Source: Mytilus galloprovincialis (Eukaryota > Mollusca > Bivalvia > Mytilida > Mytilidae). From it: a stretch of DNA of 64,000 bases. Location of the stretch: the NCBI RefSeq assembly GCF_965363235.1, contig NC_134845.1:33280154-33344153 (forward strand). Direction: 5' to 3'. Below are positions 27,901 through 39,900 of the stretch, in pieces; position 1 is the first letter of the stretch; each line of letters begins with the position of its first letter. The notes below the pieces were generated by a model. That model saw only the letters and a program-made list of their open reading frames with translations, was not told the DNA's origin and did no database searches. Position numbers and translations under genes: made by a program.

Positions 27901-30900
27901 TGTCTTTCTTTTCCCAAAATAATTTTTAGACCGTTAAAAAGGTGAAAACTTATGTATTACCAACTTAATCATTGACTGCATACGTAAGATGGTTGGTTTT
28001 TTTCAGATATATATCTTTTTTTGACAGTAAGCAAAAAATTTATCAGTATCTTTTAATTTAAGTTGACATATGTTATACATGTACATTTGTTTCCAAATTT
28101 ATTATTAAAGTTTTCGGTGAAGACGAAATTTGTATTTTTACAGTTGTTCCGTTAATGTGTAATGTCATTTGTCAACCGATCAACATTTATTTAGATTACT
28201 AAAGGATCTTTGTAGAGTTCCCTGTCATCAATTCCAATCTTTTAAAATGCGTTGCAGCACATACTACATGAAATCGAACAAGCTTAGAAGTTTTTGCAAG
28301 GAAATAAATCAAGATTTTATAATTATAAGGAGTCAAAACAGATAAAAGAAAATGTAGCTGAGGGTTGCAAATTTTTTTTTTTTTTGCTTTCTGAAAGTTT
28401 ATTCTCTTTCTTGCAGAAAGAGCAAGAGCCATTACAACATATGCAAAGTATTTGCAGAAATTTCAGTCAAACACTGGTACACGATTTCATATTACATTCA
28501 TTTTTTATAGTCTAAGAGTAAAGCCATTTTCAATTAATATTTTATAGTGCGTCTTTTCAATTGTAATGTTATACTGCTGTATCAGTTTTAGGGTGAAGGT
28601 TTGCGCTTGTTTAAACGTCCAAACACGCAGCATATATTATATGCACCTGTCCTAAGTCAGGAACAGTGCTTGTCGTTTGTTGGTATGTTTGATATATGTT
28701 TCTCGTTTAAAATAATAATTAAAAAAAAGATGAGGTGTGATTTCCAATGAGACAACTCTTCACAGGAGACCAAATGACACAGAAATTAATAAAAATGGTC
28801 ACAGTAGAGCCCATATTGAGCAAAGCCCATACCGTATAGTCAGCTATAGAAGGCCCCGAAATGACAAATGCAAAACGTTTTACAATTCAAACGAAAAAAC
28901 TAACGTCCTAATTAATGTACAAAAAAAATTAACGAGAAACAAATATGTAACACGGCAAAACGGCAACCACAGAATTACAGGCTCTAGACTTGAGACAGGC
29001 ACATATGTACGTAATGTGGCGGAATCCCACAAAATATATTTGCTCTTCTCTTTATTTCATAGCAACGTTATGTTACATATTTATATATGGCTTTTAAAGC
29101 CAAGACGCAAAGATATGCTGATTTAGTTTAAGTTTGGTTAAGTTTAATTGGTAATTAAACTAAATTGATTTGTGTGGAACTTGTGCCTAATTAGCTATAA
29201 AATATTTTGTTGATTGATATAGATCGTTAATCATCTAGTGTTAACTAGATATATAAGTCCCTGACCTGTGAAGTGGAGCTGTAGGAGACTTTATTATATT
29301 TGTTTGTCTGTCTGTCTTGTAGTCGTTTTTGTCTGTCTGTCTGGTGGTCTTGTTTGTCTTGACTGTCTAGTGGTCTCCTCTGTATATCTGTCTGGTGGTC
29401 TTGTCTGTCTGTCTGTTTATCTGGTGTTCTTGTCTGTCTGTCTGTTTATCTGGTATGTCTGTCTGTCTGGTGGTCTTGTCTGTCTGTCTGTATTGTCGTC
29501 TTTTCTGTCTGTCTGGTGGTCTTTTCTGTCTATCTGGTGTTCTGGGCTGGCTGTCTGTCTGTCTTGTTGTCTTGTCTGGCTTGTTGTCTGTCTGATTGTC
29601 TTGTCTGTCTGTGCCTGTTTGGTAGTCTTGTTTGAGTGTCTGTCTGGTGGTCTTTTTTGTGTGTCTGTCTTGTGGTCTTGTTTGTGTGACTGTCTGGGGG
29701 TCTTGTCTGTTGGTCTGTCTGTCTGATGGTCTTGTCGGTGTGGTGGTCTTATCTGTCTGTATATCTGTTTTTCTGGTGGTCTGATCGGTCTGTTTATCTG
29801 TCTTTCTGGTGGTCTATCTGGTAGTATCGTCTGGCTGGCAAATGTCCATGATAAAATCCAGATCAAGTTCGAATTTGTTTGGGTCTTATGAGTTTGACCG
29901 AGTAATTCTCTGATATGCTGGATACTGTCCACGCTAGTCTGTGTCCACACCTGTTTCATTCGATATTTCGTAAACGTATTTGCAAGAAATTCTTCCCAAA
30001 AAATAACTTCGTTATTTGTATGTTCAACCTTTATACTGTGTATACTCGTTGAAAGAGATGTAATATGGCAAGGAGATAGCAACTCAGATGTTCCGTTATT
30101 TTTCTTTCTAATGTTAACATCATAGAAGGAACGAACCATCTTTTTATGTGTTTAAATATTTGGTGCGGAGGGGCATTTTATTTCGTACAGACAATTTGAT
30201 GAAGTATATATATGAAGCCAAAAAAGAATTAAACTTTTAAAAATAATCCTTTGTTTAACCACAAAAGATGAATCGTCGATATCTAACAGTATTAACAATC
30301 AGATAGCTAACTATCAGGGGAAATGATGTTGATTTTAAGCAACTATTGGTTACCGTATGTTTAGCTTTAGTCCAGACCCAGGGCTCAATTTCAGATTGTC
30401 TTAATTATGTACTGACAACAATAAACAAACAAGAACTATCTTGATACAAGATATACGACACATTTATATGTTGGCGTGAAGTTTTGTATCAACCATAAAC
30501 ATTTATCTTTTGATTTTTTATAATTTCACACATATATTGATTCTGACTTGACTATAAGGTATATCTGAAGGTTTTTTTCCGGAGAAAAAAAACCGCCGTG
30601 AAAATACTAGTTATGATAACTGTACGACAAACACAATTTTAAATTAGAGATACAACCTATTTTGGTTTGAAAATCGTGGATTGACGGTCAACAAAGTGAG
30701 ATGATATTTGTATTTTGAGATTTTTTATTTCAATTATAATTGTTTAATGATAATGTGCTTTGACTTAATAATTAACCCTTGGCATTTTAAACAAAGTACA
30801 ACAGATGTATAGCAGTGTCTCCAGTTATTGAATCCTAAACTGGATATCAGCTCTTTATACCTTCCTTTGCTTCCATTAATTACGATTATTTTTCTTAAGG

Positions 30901-33900
30901 TTTAATGGTCAATAATTTTAAGTTACAAGAATCACTATAAATACTAAAAAATCGAAACTGCTTTTTCAAGTTGAAGACGTGCATGCACGCTTAAAGATCG
31001 ATTAATTATGCACTGACAAAATCTCTATTTTGGAAAGGGAAAGGCAAGGGAATTAAAACGAGAAAGCAAACATGTGCGAACCAAACACAAATATTATAAA
31101 CAGCAAGAAAGTCAAGCACTGAGTAGCATATGACTGAGCATAAATTATGGCGGTGGACAAACATGTTTACCGACTCAAAATGCTCTCCTAAATTTAGAAA
31201 GTGATGCAACAGCAGTAAGTAAAAATCAATTTAAAAAGACAGTTGCAACAATTCACACTAAACATAACTCGTAAGAAATAGTCTAAGGTAGGACATAGAT
31301 TAACGATCTGAGATATTAAAGCCCGGGATGACGAAGTATAAAAAAAATGAAAGACGAAAACATTCCAAAAAGACCACACCAGACCATAAAGCATAAAACA
31401 GTCCATTAATGGCATTGGGCTGTATCTGGTTTTTGATCGGTTTGTTTCTTATAAACAAAAAGACTTACACGTACAGTATCAAGATTGTTTTAATTGTCCA
31501 ATGTATTCATGATTCCATAACTGAAAATTAACGTTTTCCCTATGTACAACAATTTTGTCTTAATTCAAATATCCTAATTAGATTAAGAAAAATATGAAGA
31601 TAATGGCGAAATTATAGCTAAATGCATTTTGATATGGTTTTTTGTTTGTTTGGAAAAAGGGAGACAATTCAATCTCAAATATAGTCTTAATTGTGATTTC
31701 TTACGTATACTTTATGTATGACGTTAGTAAAGTCAGATATCGAGAGTTCTCTATAATACGTTTGTTGTACGTTGCACCTTTTAGAAAAGGATTTTCAATT
31801 GTGTCCATGTCTCTGATGGTAACAATGTGTTCTTAGAGATTAAATGACGCTATTAGCGCGCATGTACCCGTTCCAGCGCTCGGTTAATACCCTGTTACCT
31901 ATTCGTTATTTATTCGATTTTAATACGTTTGTTGTACGTTTCACCTTTTAGAAAAGGATTTTCAATTAAGTCCATGTCTCTGGTGGTAACAATGTCTTTT
32001 TAGAGATGAAATGACTCTATTAGCGTGCATGTACCCGTTCCAGCGCTCGGTTAATACCCTGTTACCTATTCGTTACCTATTCACTTATAATACGTTTGTT
32101 GTACGTTGCACCTTTCAGAAAAGAATTTTCAATTGTTTTCATGTCTCCGGTGGTAATAATGTGTTCTTATAGATAAAATACCCCTATTAGCGCGTGTGTA
32201 CCCGTTCCAGCGCTCGGATAATACCCGGTTACTTATTCGTTACTTATTTGCTTAAATGCGCAGGGTATATATACGTTGCACCTTGAAATAAATTGTTTTT
32301 TAATTGTGTTCATGTCTCTGGTGGTAACAATGTGTTCTTAGAGATGAAACGACCCTATTAGCGCGCATGTACCCGTTCCAGCGCTCTGTTAATACCCTGT
32401 TACCTATTCGTTACCTATTCGTTACTTTTTCGCTTATAATACGTTTGTTGTACGTTGCACCTTTTAGAAAAAGATTTTCATTTGTGTTCATGTCTCTGGT
32501 GGTAACAATGTGTTCTTAGAGGCAGCACTCGCACCCGAAAAGTGGAAAGGGGTAAATATAAGTTGCAAAACTTGTTTCCCAATCCACTATAAATAAATAT
32601 ATGTAAATTAAAAAATAAAACGTGTGTTATGCGTTTGCTCTTGAAAAAAAGAAATATGTTTGTGTCTTTGGTGGTAACTGTCGGTTTTTAGAGGTGAAAT
32701 AACCCTAATAGAACATATGTACCCGTTTCAGCGCTTGACTGATACCCTGTAACTTATTCGTTCCTTATTCGCTTTAAATACGCGTGGTATACGTTGCACC
32801 TTGAAATAAATCGATTATCGATTGCTTTCACGTCTCTGGTGGTAATTATGTGTTCTGTGATCTGAGTTGAAAAAACCCTATTAGCGCATATGTACCCATT
32901 TCACCGCTCAGTGATACCCTGTTACTTATTCGTTCCTTATTCGCTTTTAAAACGTGTGTAATGCGTTGCACTTTAAAAAGAAATATTTTTGTGTCTCTGG
33001 TGGTAACTGTCGGTTCTTAGAGGAGAAATAACCTTAATCGAACATATGTACCCGTTTCAGCGCTCGACTAATACCCTGTTACTTATTCGTTCCTTATTCG
33101 CTTTAAATACGCGTGCTATGCGTTGCACCTTGAAATAAGAAGTAACAAATAGGTAACAAGGTATAAGCCGAACGCTGGAACGGGTACATACGCGCTAAAA
33201 GGGTTATTTCATCTCTAAAAACACATTGTTACCACCAGAGACATGAACACAAACGAAAATCTTTTTCTAAAAGGTGCAACGTACAACAAACGTATTATAA
33301 GCAAATAAGTAACGAATAGGTCACGAATAGGTAATAGGGTATCAACCGAGCGCTGGAACGGGTACATGTGCGCTAATAGGGTCGTTTCATCTCTAAGAAC
33401 ACATTGTTACCACCAGAGACATGAACACAATTAAAAAACAATTTATATCAAGGTGCAACGTATATAAACCCTGCGCATTAAAAGCGAATAAGTAACGAAT
33501 AAGTAACCGGGTATTATCCGAGCGCTGGAACGGGTACACACGCGCTAATAGGGGTATTTTATCTATAAGAACACATTAATACCACCGGAGACATGAAAAC
33601 AATTGAAAATCCTTTTCTGAAAGGTTCAACGTACAACAAACGTATTATAAGTGAATAGGTAACGAATAGGTAACAGGGTATTAACCGAGCGCTGGAACGG
33701 GTACATGCACGCTAATAGGGTCATTTCATCTCTAATTACACATTGTTACCACCAGAGACATGAACACAAGTAAAAATCCTTTTCTAAAAGGTGCAACGTA
33801 CAACAAACGTATTATAAGTGAATAGGTAACGAATAGGTAACAGGGTATTAACCGAGCGCTGGAACGGGTACATGCGCGCTAATAGGGTCGTTTCATCTCT

Positions 33901-36900
33901 AAGAACACATTGTTACCACCAGAGACATGAACACAAGTGAAAATCCTTTTCTAAAAGGTGCAAAGTACAACAAACGTATTTAAAGCGACTAAGTAACGAA
34001 TAGGTAACGAATAGGTAACAGAATATTAACCGAGCGCTGGAACGAGTACATATGCGCTAATAGGGTCATTTCATCTCTATGAACACATTGTTACCACCAG
34101 AGACATGAACACAATTGAAAATTCTTTTCTAAAAGGTGCAAAGTACAACAAACGTATTATAAGTGAATAGGTAACGAATAGGTAACGAATAGGTAACAGG
34201 GTATTAACCGAGCGGTGGAACGGGTACATGCGCGCTAATAAGGGCATTTCATCTCTAAGAACACATTGTTACCACCAGAGACATGGACACAAATTGAATT
34301 GAAAATCCTTTTCTAAAAGGTGCAACGTATATCAAACGTATTATAAGTGAATAGGTAACGAATAGGTAACGAATAGGTAACAGGGTATTAACCGAGCGGT
34401 GGAACGGGTACATGCGCGCTAATAGGGTCATTTCATCTCTAAGAACACATTGTTACCACCAGAGACATGGACACAATTGAAAATCCTTTTCTAAAAGGTG
34501 CAACGTACAGCAAACGTATTATAAGTGAATAGGTAACGAATAGGTAACGAATAGGTAACAAGGTATTAACCGAGCGCTGGAACGGGTACATGCACGCTAA
34601 TAGGGTCATTTCATCTCTAATTACACATTGTTACCACCAGAGTCATGAACACAAGTAAAAATCCTTTTCTAAAAAGTGCAACGTACAACAAACGTATATA
34701 AAGCGAATAAGTAACGAATAGGTAACGAATAGATAACAGGGTATTAACCGAGCGCTGGAACGGGTACATATGCGCTAATAGGGTCATTTCATCTCTAAGA
34801 ACACATTGTTACCACCAGAGACATGAACACAATTAAAAAACGATTTATTTCAAGGTGCAACGTATACTTACCCCGCGCATTAAAAGCGAATAAGGAACGA
34901 ATAAGTAACAGGGTATTATCCGAGCGCTGGAACGGGTACATGCACGCTAATAGGGTCATTTCATCTCTAATTACACATTGTTACCACCAGAGACATGAAC
35001 ACAAGTGAAAATCTTTTTCTAAAAGGTGCAACGTACAACAAACGTATTTAAAGCGAATAAGTAACGAATAGGTAACGAATAGGTAACAGGGTATTAACCG
35101 AGCGCTGGAACGGGTACATGCACTCTAATAGGGTCATTTCGTCTCTAAGAACACATTGTTACCACCAGAGACATGAACACAATTAAAAAACGATTTATTT
35201 CAAGGTGTAACGTATACTTACCCCGCGCATTAAAAGCGAATAAGAAACGAATAAGTAACAGGGTATTATCCGAGCGCTGGAACGGGTACATGCACGCTTA
35301 TAGGGTTATTTCATCTCTAATTACACATTGTTACCTCCAGAGACATGAACACAAGTGGAAATCCTTTTCTAAAAGGTGCAACGTACAACAAATGTATTAT
35401 AAGTGAATAGGTAACGAATAGGTAACAGGGTATTAACCGAGCGCTGGAACGGGTACATGCGCGCTAATAAGGTCATTTCATCTCTAAAAACACATTGTTA
35501 CCACCAGAGACATGAACACAATTGAAAATCCTTTTCCAAAAGGTGCAACGTACAACAAATGTATTATAAGTGAATAGGTAACGAATAGGTAACGAATAGG
35601 TAACAGGGTATTAACCGAGCGCTGGAACGGGTACATGCGCGCTAATATAGTCATTTCATCTCTAAGAACACATTGTTACCACCAGAGACATGGACACAAT
35701 TGAAAATCCTTTTCTATAAGGTGCAACGTACAACAAACGTATTATAAGTGAAAAGGTAACGAATAGGTAACAGGGTAATAGCCGAGCGCTGGAACGGGTA
35801 AATGCACGCTAATATATCATTTCATCTCTAATTAGACATTGTTACCACCAGAGACATGAACACAAGTGAAAGTCCTTTTCTAAAAGGTGCAACGTACAAC
35901 AAATGTATTATAAGTGAATAGGTAACGAATAGGTAACGAATAGGTAACAGGGTATTAACCGAGCGCTGGAACGGGTACATGCATGCTAATAGGGTCATTT
36001 CATCTCTAATTACACATTGTTACCACCAGAGACATGAACACAAGTGAAAATCCTTTTCTCAAAGGTGCAACGTACAACAAACGTATTATAAGTGAATAGG
36101 TAACGAATAGGTAACGAATAGGTAACAGGGTATTAACCGAGCGCTGGAACGGGTACATGCGCTCTAATAGGGTCATTTCTTCTCTAAGAACACATTGTTA
36201 CCACCAGAGACATGCACACAATTAAAAAACGATTTATTTCAAGGTGCAACGTATACTTACCCCGCGCATTAAAAGCGAATAAGGAACGAATAAGTAACAG
36301 GGTATTATCCGAGCGCTGGAACGGGTACATATGCGCTTATAGAGTTATATCACCTCTAAGAACCCAAATCTACCGCCAGAGACAACAAAACAATTGAAAA
36401 TCATGTTTTAAAAGGTGCAACGTATGATACACGTATTATAAGCGAATTATAAGCGAGTGATGGAACGAATTAAACAAGGTAATAGCATGCTCCGAAACGA
36501 TGTACACCCTGCTAACATGTTTAACCCCACCACATTATGTTAGTATGTGCCTCTCCCTAGACAAGAGCCTGAAATTAAGTAGTTATCGTTTGTTTTTGTG
36601 TTACATATTTGTTTTCCGTTATTTTTTTGTATATAAAATACGGCCGTTAGTTTTGTTGTTTGAGTTGTTTGAAATTGTAATATCTGGGCCTTTTATAGGT
36701 GACTGCACGGTTTGGGCTATGCTCATTGTTGAAGGCCGTACATTGACCTATAGTTGATAGTTTCTGTGTCATTTTGGTCTATTGTGGGTTGTTGTCTCAT
36801 TGGCAATTATACCACATCTTTTTTTTTTTTATGCAAGCGCTAACACGGTGATTTCATCCCTTCGAACCAAGATCCATCTTCAAACATACGGACATAAAGC

Positions 36901-39900
36901 AGTTAAAAGGTAGAACGTATAAAAATCAAATAAGGAACAAATGAGTATCGAACATAAAGTAAAAGGATCGGTTGAGCACAAACACATATAAATAGGTCAT
37001 AAAAAGATCATTTTACCTCAACAAATTTAGAACTAGTACCAGATATAAGAGTATAATCAACAAGAAGTAATTGTAACAGGATGCTGTTACGAAGTCTCCC
37101 AAACAAAGCTCCCATAACTCGCAATTCATATGGTTCCATGTTCATTTGATTTGATTTTTCGTCCCATACAAGAATATATATGGCTTACTGGTGGGGATCT
37201 CCACCATTTACAAGTATTCAAACAGGAGGGGGTGGTGGTGACCCCCAGGGACTTTACCTACATTTCATTTTATTTGTTTTATTGTCCCCTACAAGAATAT
37301 ATATGGTTTAGGGGTGGGGATGTTAACCGTTTACAAGTTTTCAAACAAGAGGGGGTGGGATGACCCCCTCAGGACTTCCCTTTTATCTCATTTTATTTGT
37401 TTTATTGTCCCCTACAAGATTATATATGGTTTAGGGGTGGGGATCTGGACCATTTACAAGATAATAGTACATTCTCAAATTGAACGGGGTAGGGGTGACC
37501 CCAAGGAACTTCCATTTAATTTCATTTGATTAGTTTTATTGTCTCTTACAAGAATATATATAGTTTAGGGGTGGGGATGTTGACCGTTTACAAGTTTTCA
37601 AACAAGAGGGGGTGGGCTGACCCCCTAGGGACTTTCCTTTTATTTCATTTCATTTGTTTTATTGTCCCTTACAAGAATATATATGGATTAGGGGTGGGGA
37701 TCTGGACCATTTACAAGATAATAGTACATTCTCAAATTGAACGGGGTGGGGGTGACCCCCAGGAACTTCCATTTAATTTCATTTGATTAGTTTTATTGTC
37801 CCTTACAAGAATATATATAGTTTCGGCGTGGGGATGTTGACCGTTTATAAGTTTTCAAACAAGAAGGGGGTGGGGTGACCCCCTAGGGACTTTCCTTTTA
37901 TTTCATTTCATTTGTTTTATTGTCCCCTACAAGAAAATATATGGTTTAGGGGTGGGGATCTGGACCATTTACAAGATAATAGTACATTCTCAAATTGAAC
38001 GGGACGGGGGTGACCCCCAGGATTTTCCATTTAATTTCATTTGATTAGTTTTATTGTCCCCTACAAGAATATATATGGTTTTGAGGTGATGATCTGGACC
38101 GTTTACAAGATAATAGCACATTCTAAAATTGAACGGGGTGGGGATGACCCCCGGGGACTTCCATTTAATTTCATTTGATTTGTTTTATCGTCCTATTCAA
38201 GAACATATATGGTTTAGGGGTGGGGATCTGGACCGTTTACAAGATAATAGTACATTCTCAAATTGAACGGGGTGGGGTGACCCCCAGGAACTTTTATTTA
38301 ATTTCATTTGATTAGTTTTATTGTCCCATACAAGAATATATATGGTTTAGGGGTGGGGATCAGGACCGTTTACAAGTTAAAAGCATATTCTCGAATTGAA
38401 GGGGGTAGGGATGACCCCCCAGGGACTCCCCTATATTTCATGTGATTTGTTTTATTGTCCTTTAATCATTTCTGAAGACTGCATGTATCTATCACTTACA
38501 GTTTTCAAGTTATATTCATTTGAAAATTTTAGAAAATAAAATCCCATAGGGTTCTATAGTAAACCCCTCCCTTCTGTCTGCCCCCCAAAATACCCCTTTA
38601 TAGACCCCAATGCACAAATGAGCGATTGATGGCTCACCTAGACATATTAGTCTAACATTTTATGAAACCCTAAGTAAATCTGACAAGTAGTTTTGGAGAA
38701 ATGCTGCGGACAAGTTCATTTTTAAAGTGGCGGAAGAAGAAGAGGAAGAAGAGGAAGAAGAAGAATAACTAGAATTGCCATTGCAAGCAATAGCGGATGT
38801 CACCCTTCCCCCTATTGCCACTAAGCGGCAGCCATTTCAAACTTGTTTAACAGTAAATGCACAAATATGCATGGCTATTCATCTTTTTGTAAATGTTCAG
38901 TATATTCAGAGCATTTTAAAGTATTTCACATTTATACCGTTTCCATGGCAACGGCAGCCATTTTGAAAATTTCAAAGTCAAAAGTCTCATCTTAACCAAT
39001 AATATCAAATTTCATTAAGTTAAAACCATTTTGAGAATTTTTGACATTTTTGCAGTTTCCATGGCAACCATGGCCATTTTGGAAATTCCAACTTCAAAAG
39101 TCATATCTAGACTTGACAGTTAACAATCATATCAAGTTTCATCAATTTTGAAGCATTCTGAAATTTTTGCTCCTGTATCCATGGTAACATAGTAGTTCCA
39201 ATGATTATCAAAATCATTCAAAACCTGTATATAGTGGACAACTATATTGTATAAAAATTTGATGATTTTAAGTTCAAGCATACCAAAGTTATACACCAAA
39301 CCCGGAAGTTTTTGGAGCATTTTGACCTTTTTGCATTGTTTCCATGGAAATGGCAGACATTTTGGAAATTCCAACGCCAAATTCCACATCTACCAAAGTT
39401 GCTCATCGTTATGCTAAAGTTTCAAAAAAATTGGAGCATTTCCATATTTTTGAAATTTTTGGTGTAGTTTCCATGGCAACATAGCAGTTCCAAAATGTGC
39501 CAAAATCATCCAAAACCTGTATATAGTGGGCACCTACATTGTATTAAAATCTAAAGATTTTAAGCTTAAGCATTCTCAAATAATTCAAGGAACTCCAAAA
39601 TTTTATTTTTTCACCATTTTTCCGTTTCCATGGTGATGGCAGCCATTTTTTAGTTCCAATTTTGCACAGACTCTGGGGAGTCAGGGTTCCTTGTTATAGT
39701 GCACCATCATTCGGATTGGTACTTTTGGCTCTGAGAAAGCGGGCGGACAAAATTAGGTGGAAGTATAATAATAATAATACAGAAAAAGAAACAGAGGAAA
39801 AGCAATATGTCACCCGACATTGTCGATCGGATGACATAATAATTAATTAAAAAGGGTGAAGGATATTAAAAATCGAATAAGTAACGCATAGGTAACGATA

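Larger units (their letters stand above)
27735..31754. mobile_element. 4.0-kb insertion with short inverted ends in left foldback arm
   Basis: The satellite sequence CACTTATAATACG is broken here. The left side runs CACTTATA then TATAGAGAAAAC; the right side runs GAGAGTTCTCTATA then ATACG. The ends form a short inverted repeat (TATAGAGAA / TTCTCTATA) beside TA, as expected for an element inserting at TA. Counting satellite units supports insertion: 11 to the left plus 7 to the right equals 18, against 19 in the uninterrupted right arm. Inside are a family B copy (28725-29035), a TGTC microsatellite (29290-29830) and AT-rich sequence. No transposase is recognised. Very short inverted ends leave room for other explanations. 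Confidence 0.55.

Noticed and set aside
29417-30139. 240-codon minus-strand open frame with a long RPPDRQ-type region
   Set aside because: Mostly a TGTC/CTGG microsatellite read in one frame; no domain in the remainder.
34823-36397. Several similar 61-77 codon frames starting MNTIKKRFISRCNVYLPRAL
   Set aside because: They are the same ~170-bp satellite subtype read repeatedly; the frames on the left arm are mirror copies.
25746-36475. Regularly spaced ~170-bp repeats considered as a CRISPR array
   Set aside because: Whole units repeat, not short repeats separated by unique spacers, and the genome is plainly eukaryotic.
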